Assembly (NCBI GenBank): GCA_030613045.1
Contig: JAUWMS010000098.1
Coordinates: 1 to 7,781, forward strand
Length of the DNA: 7,781 bases
Source: Candidatus Latescibacterota bacterium
GTDB lineage: Bacteria; Latescibacterota; 4484-107
Direction: 5' to 3'
The notes under the pieces were generated by a model that saw only the letters and a program-made list of their open reading frames with translations, made no database searches and was not told where the DNA came from. The position numbers and the translations under genes are program-made. Shown here piece after piece: positions 6,109 through 7,781 of the stretch (positions are counted from its first letter, which is position 1; every line of letters starts with the position of its first letter).

Positions 6109-7781
6109 TCAATAAACTACGCTTACCATCCTGCTGACCGTCTTATTTCCCGCGTCTCCATCCACCTCGATCCGCAAAAGATACAAGCCCGGGGAAACCA
6201 AGTCCCCTTCCTCATCGCGGCCATCCCAACTCAGTTCATAATTCCCGCTGGCTCCCCGCCAATCTCCTATCTGCCTCACGGGGATCCCCCCCACGTCGTA
6301 TAGTTGTGCGGTTACACGCCGCTCACGGTCCACTTTGAACACACTGAAGATCACATCCATCCGATCGTTGACGCCATCCCCGTTGGGCGTGATCACTTCC
6401 GGTGCGATGGCGATATTGCCGATCAACTCCTCGTGCGCCGGCAGAGAAGTCAAAAACACCCGTGTGGAACGCCCTTCCACCTCGTCCGTGGCGTTCCCGG
6501 GATCCACACGCTGCCATGCCCACGGCGTGGAGGAATGGCCCACAAAGGCCGTAAAGAGCGAGCCGTTGTAGAAAATGGTCGTCTCGAAATCCACCTTGAC
6601 CGCATCCGAACGAAGCACGCGGGAAAACTCAACGAAAAGCGAATCGCCGCTCGAACGGAACGTCGCGTCCTCCTTCGCCCATGTCGAATCCGAGGCGTTC
6701 CGCCGCCAGACGGCTGTTCCCCCGGCACCCGACGGAGATACGAGCAAAGCCCGGTTAAATCCGCTGCATCCCGCGCTCCAGACGGATTTAATATAGAAAG
6801 AAAAAGGTTGCGGTGACGCAGGGGGAATCTCCTTCCACGGCCCGATCTCACCGGCCAGTTCGCTTGCCGCAGGCGCCGTATAGTGAAACATCAGCGCATC
6901 TAAGGAAGGCGCCACCGCCGGGTCATCGGATTGAAGCTGTACCTCACACAAGAGATACTGTCTCGGACTGGGGGAGGCGAACGGCGCGCCCGAAACCGTG
7001 TACGGGGCGCTCCAGTCGCTCCAGAGACTATCTACAGGCGCAAGTTCCGCCTCGATGCGTCCTTTCAGGAAACTCGGCAGCCTTCCATAAACCACCTCAT
7101 CCACTTCAGTCCCATCCTTTTTGAACCAGTGTTTGATCTCCTCCGTACGATCGCCCGTCCGCGTCCGAAGTTGCAGCTTTGTTCCGGGAGGAAAATCGCC
7201 GTCCCAGGACACGGACGTGATGTTCTTCCGCGCGCCCATGTCGAGGATGTTGGACGTCATCATCACTCCGGGAACCGCTCCTTCGCCGTACGCTAAAAAC
7301 TCGAAAATCTTTCCGCCCGTGTTCGATCTGGAGCGGTACGTACCTGAGCCATAGAAATGATGATAGAAAATATACCGCACCCGGCGCGGCTCACACGTCA
7401 ACTCGAACCCCAACTTGGGAGGCACGTCCGTATTTCGGACATCCGCCAAAAACTCCCAGACCACGTCGCGTCCGTCCGGCTGCCAGCAGGCCACGTTTCC
7501 TTTCTCCGAAGAGGGCGTCCCGTCCGAGGTGTACATCTTAAACCCATTGACGTCGGTAGCGGAGCCTCCCACGCGCTCATTCGATATTTGCAGAAGCTCA
7601 AACGTGTCCAACCAGAAAACGCGCCCCAGGTCGAGCCGGAACCACGCCCCGGCGTTGCTTGTGTTCGACCCTTTATTCCAATCCGTGCCGTAAAGCGGGG
7701 AGATCCAGAAATCGAACAGATTCCCGTCGAAAAGACGCGTGGCCGAAGCCTGCTTGCTCCCGCTCACAATAGAGCCTCCGC
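6109..7781 (-). CDS. Secreted discoidin-like protein with FlgD-Ig-like C-terminal domain, N-terminus cut by window edge
   Basis: Probably a surface or secreted binding protein. The frame is still open at the right edge (GGSI precedes the GTG at 7767), so the true start and the expected signal peptide are outside. The GTG at 7767 does have GGAGG 7 bases upstream, but starting there would cut into the discoidin domain and leave no export signal. Numbered from that GTG, residues 1-160 resemble an F5/8 type C (discoidin) ligand-binding domain: LFDGN (12-16), WFRLDLGRVFWLDTFELLQ (start at 42), NGFKMYTSDG (74-83), KIFEFLAYGEG (153-163). Residues 165-300 look like Ig/FN3-type beta-rich segments (SVSWDGDFPPGTKLQLRTR). 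The C-terminus has VITPNGDGVND (458-468), LYDVGGIPVRQI (489-500), LSWDGRDEEGDLVSPGLYLLRIEV (starting 512), a FlgD-Ig/gliding-type module. It is intact, with a TGA stop at 6109-6111. The ligand is unknown. Confidence 0.85.
   Translation of the reverse strand, partial: GGSIVSGSKQASATRLFDGNLFDFWISPLYGTDWNKGSNTSNAGAWFRLDLGRVFWLDTFELLQISNERVGGSATDVNGFKMYTSDGTPSSEKGNVACWQPDGRDVVWEFLADVRNTDVPPKLGFELTCEPRRVRYIFYHHFYGSGTYRSRSNTGGKIFEFLAYGEGAVPGVMMTSNILDMGARKNITSVSWDGDFPPGTKLQLRTRTGDRTEEIKHWFKKDGTEVDEVVYGRLPSFLKGRIEAELAPVDSLWSDWSAPYTVSGAPFASPSPRQYLLCEVQLQSDDPAVAPSLDALMFHYTAPAASELAGEIGPWKEIPPASPQPFSFYIKSVWSAGCSGFNRALLVSPSGAGGTAVWRRNASDSTWAKEDATFRSSGDSLFVEFSRVLRSDAVKVDFETTIFYNGSLFTAFVGHSSTPWAWQRVDPGNATDEVEGRSTRVFLTSLPAHEELIGNIAIAPEVITPNGDGVNDRMDVIFSVFKVDRERRVTAQLYDVGGIPVRQIGDWRGASGNYELSWDGRDEEGDLVSPGLYLLRIEVDGDAGNKTVSRMVSVVY

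Noticed and set aside
1..7781. CRISPR array, tRNA/rRNA, insertion sequence or phage genes
   Set aside because: No regularly spaced repeats of suitable length, no cloverleaf or rRNA-like sequence, and no transposase, integrase or structural phage motifs were seen on either strand.

Overview
The window is a GC-rich bacterial segment in which every convincing gene lies on the minus strand, so the biological reading order runs from the right edge to the left. No rRNA, tRNA or named marker fixes the taxonomy. Secreted proteins with FlgD-Ig-like or Por-type C-terminal domains (NPFN...LRIYD...GVY, ITPNGDGVND), a gingipain-like C25 protease and a large acidic-loop barrel-like protein suggest an uncultivated lineage related to the FCB group (KSB1, Latescibacteria or Eisenbacteria type). 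This is an inference from family content only.

Reading order: (1) 7781-6109, a secreted protein with a discoidin (F5/8 type C-like) N-terminal part and a FlgD-Ig-like C-terminal module, cut by the right edge. (2) A 100-base gap holding 'ccgaaatcc' repeats. (3) 6008-3408, an 866-residue exported protein of unrecognised family with Ca2+-loop-like motifs and a probable outer-membrane beta-barrel. (4) An 86-base gap with a 14-base direct repeat and a strong intrinsic-terminator hairpin, whose T-tract ends next to the Shine-Dalgarno of the next gene. (5) 3321-1650, a C25 (gingipain-like) cysteine peptidase with signal peptide, His/Cys dyad and a Por/FlgD-type C-terminal sorting-like domain, broken by three single-base frameshifts. 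(6) A 394-base non-coding stretch with a near-consensus sigma-70 promoter, a possible leader peptide and a 'cacgga' repeat. (7) 1255-485, ribonuclease HII, and 317-1, a YraN (UPF0102) nuclease-like protein cut by the left edge.

The most informative observation is that RNase HII loses its conserved C-terminal HR-x-SF motif through a one-base deletion in a C-run. Adding that base restores the motif and leaves the frame open straight into YraN, so the native product may be a single RNase HII-YraN fusion. With the three indels in the peptidase gene there are four single-base indels between about 0.5 and 3.0 kb and no evident one in the 4.3 kb of coding sequence to the right. Local sequencing or assembly error is the leading explanation; gene decay is the alternative.

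Functionally, the right-hand three genes look like a surface/secretion locus: a ligand-binding secreted protein, a barrel-like envelope protein and a secreted caspase-fold protease. The left-hand pair belongs to nucleic-acid maintenance under its own promoter.
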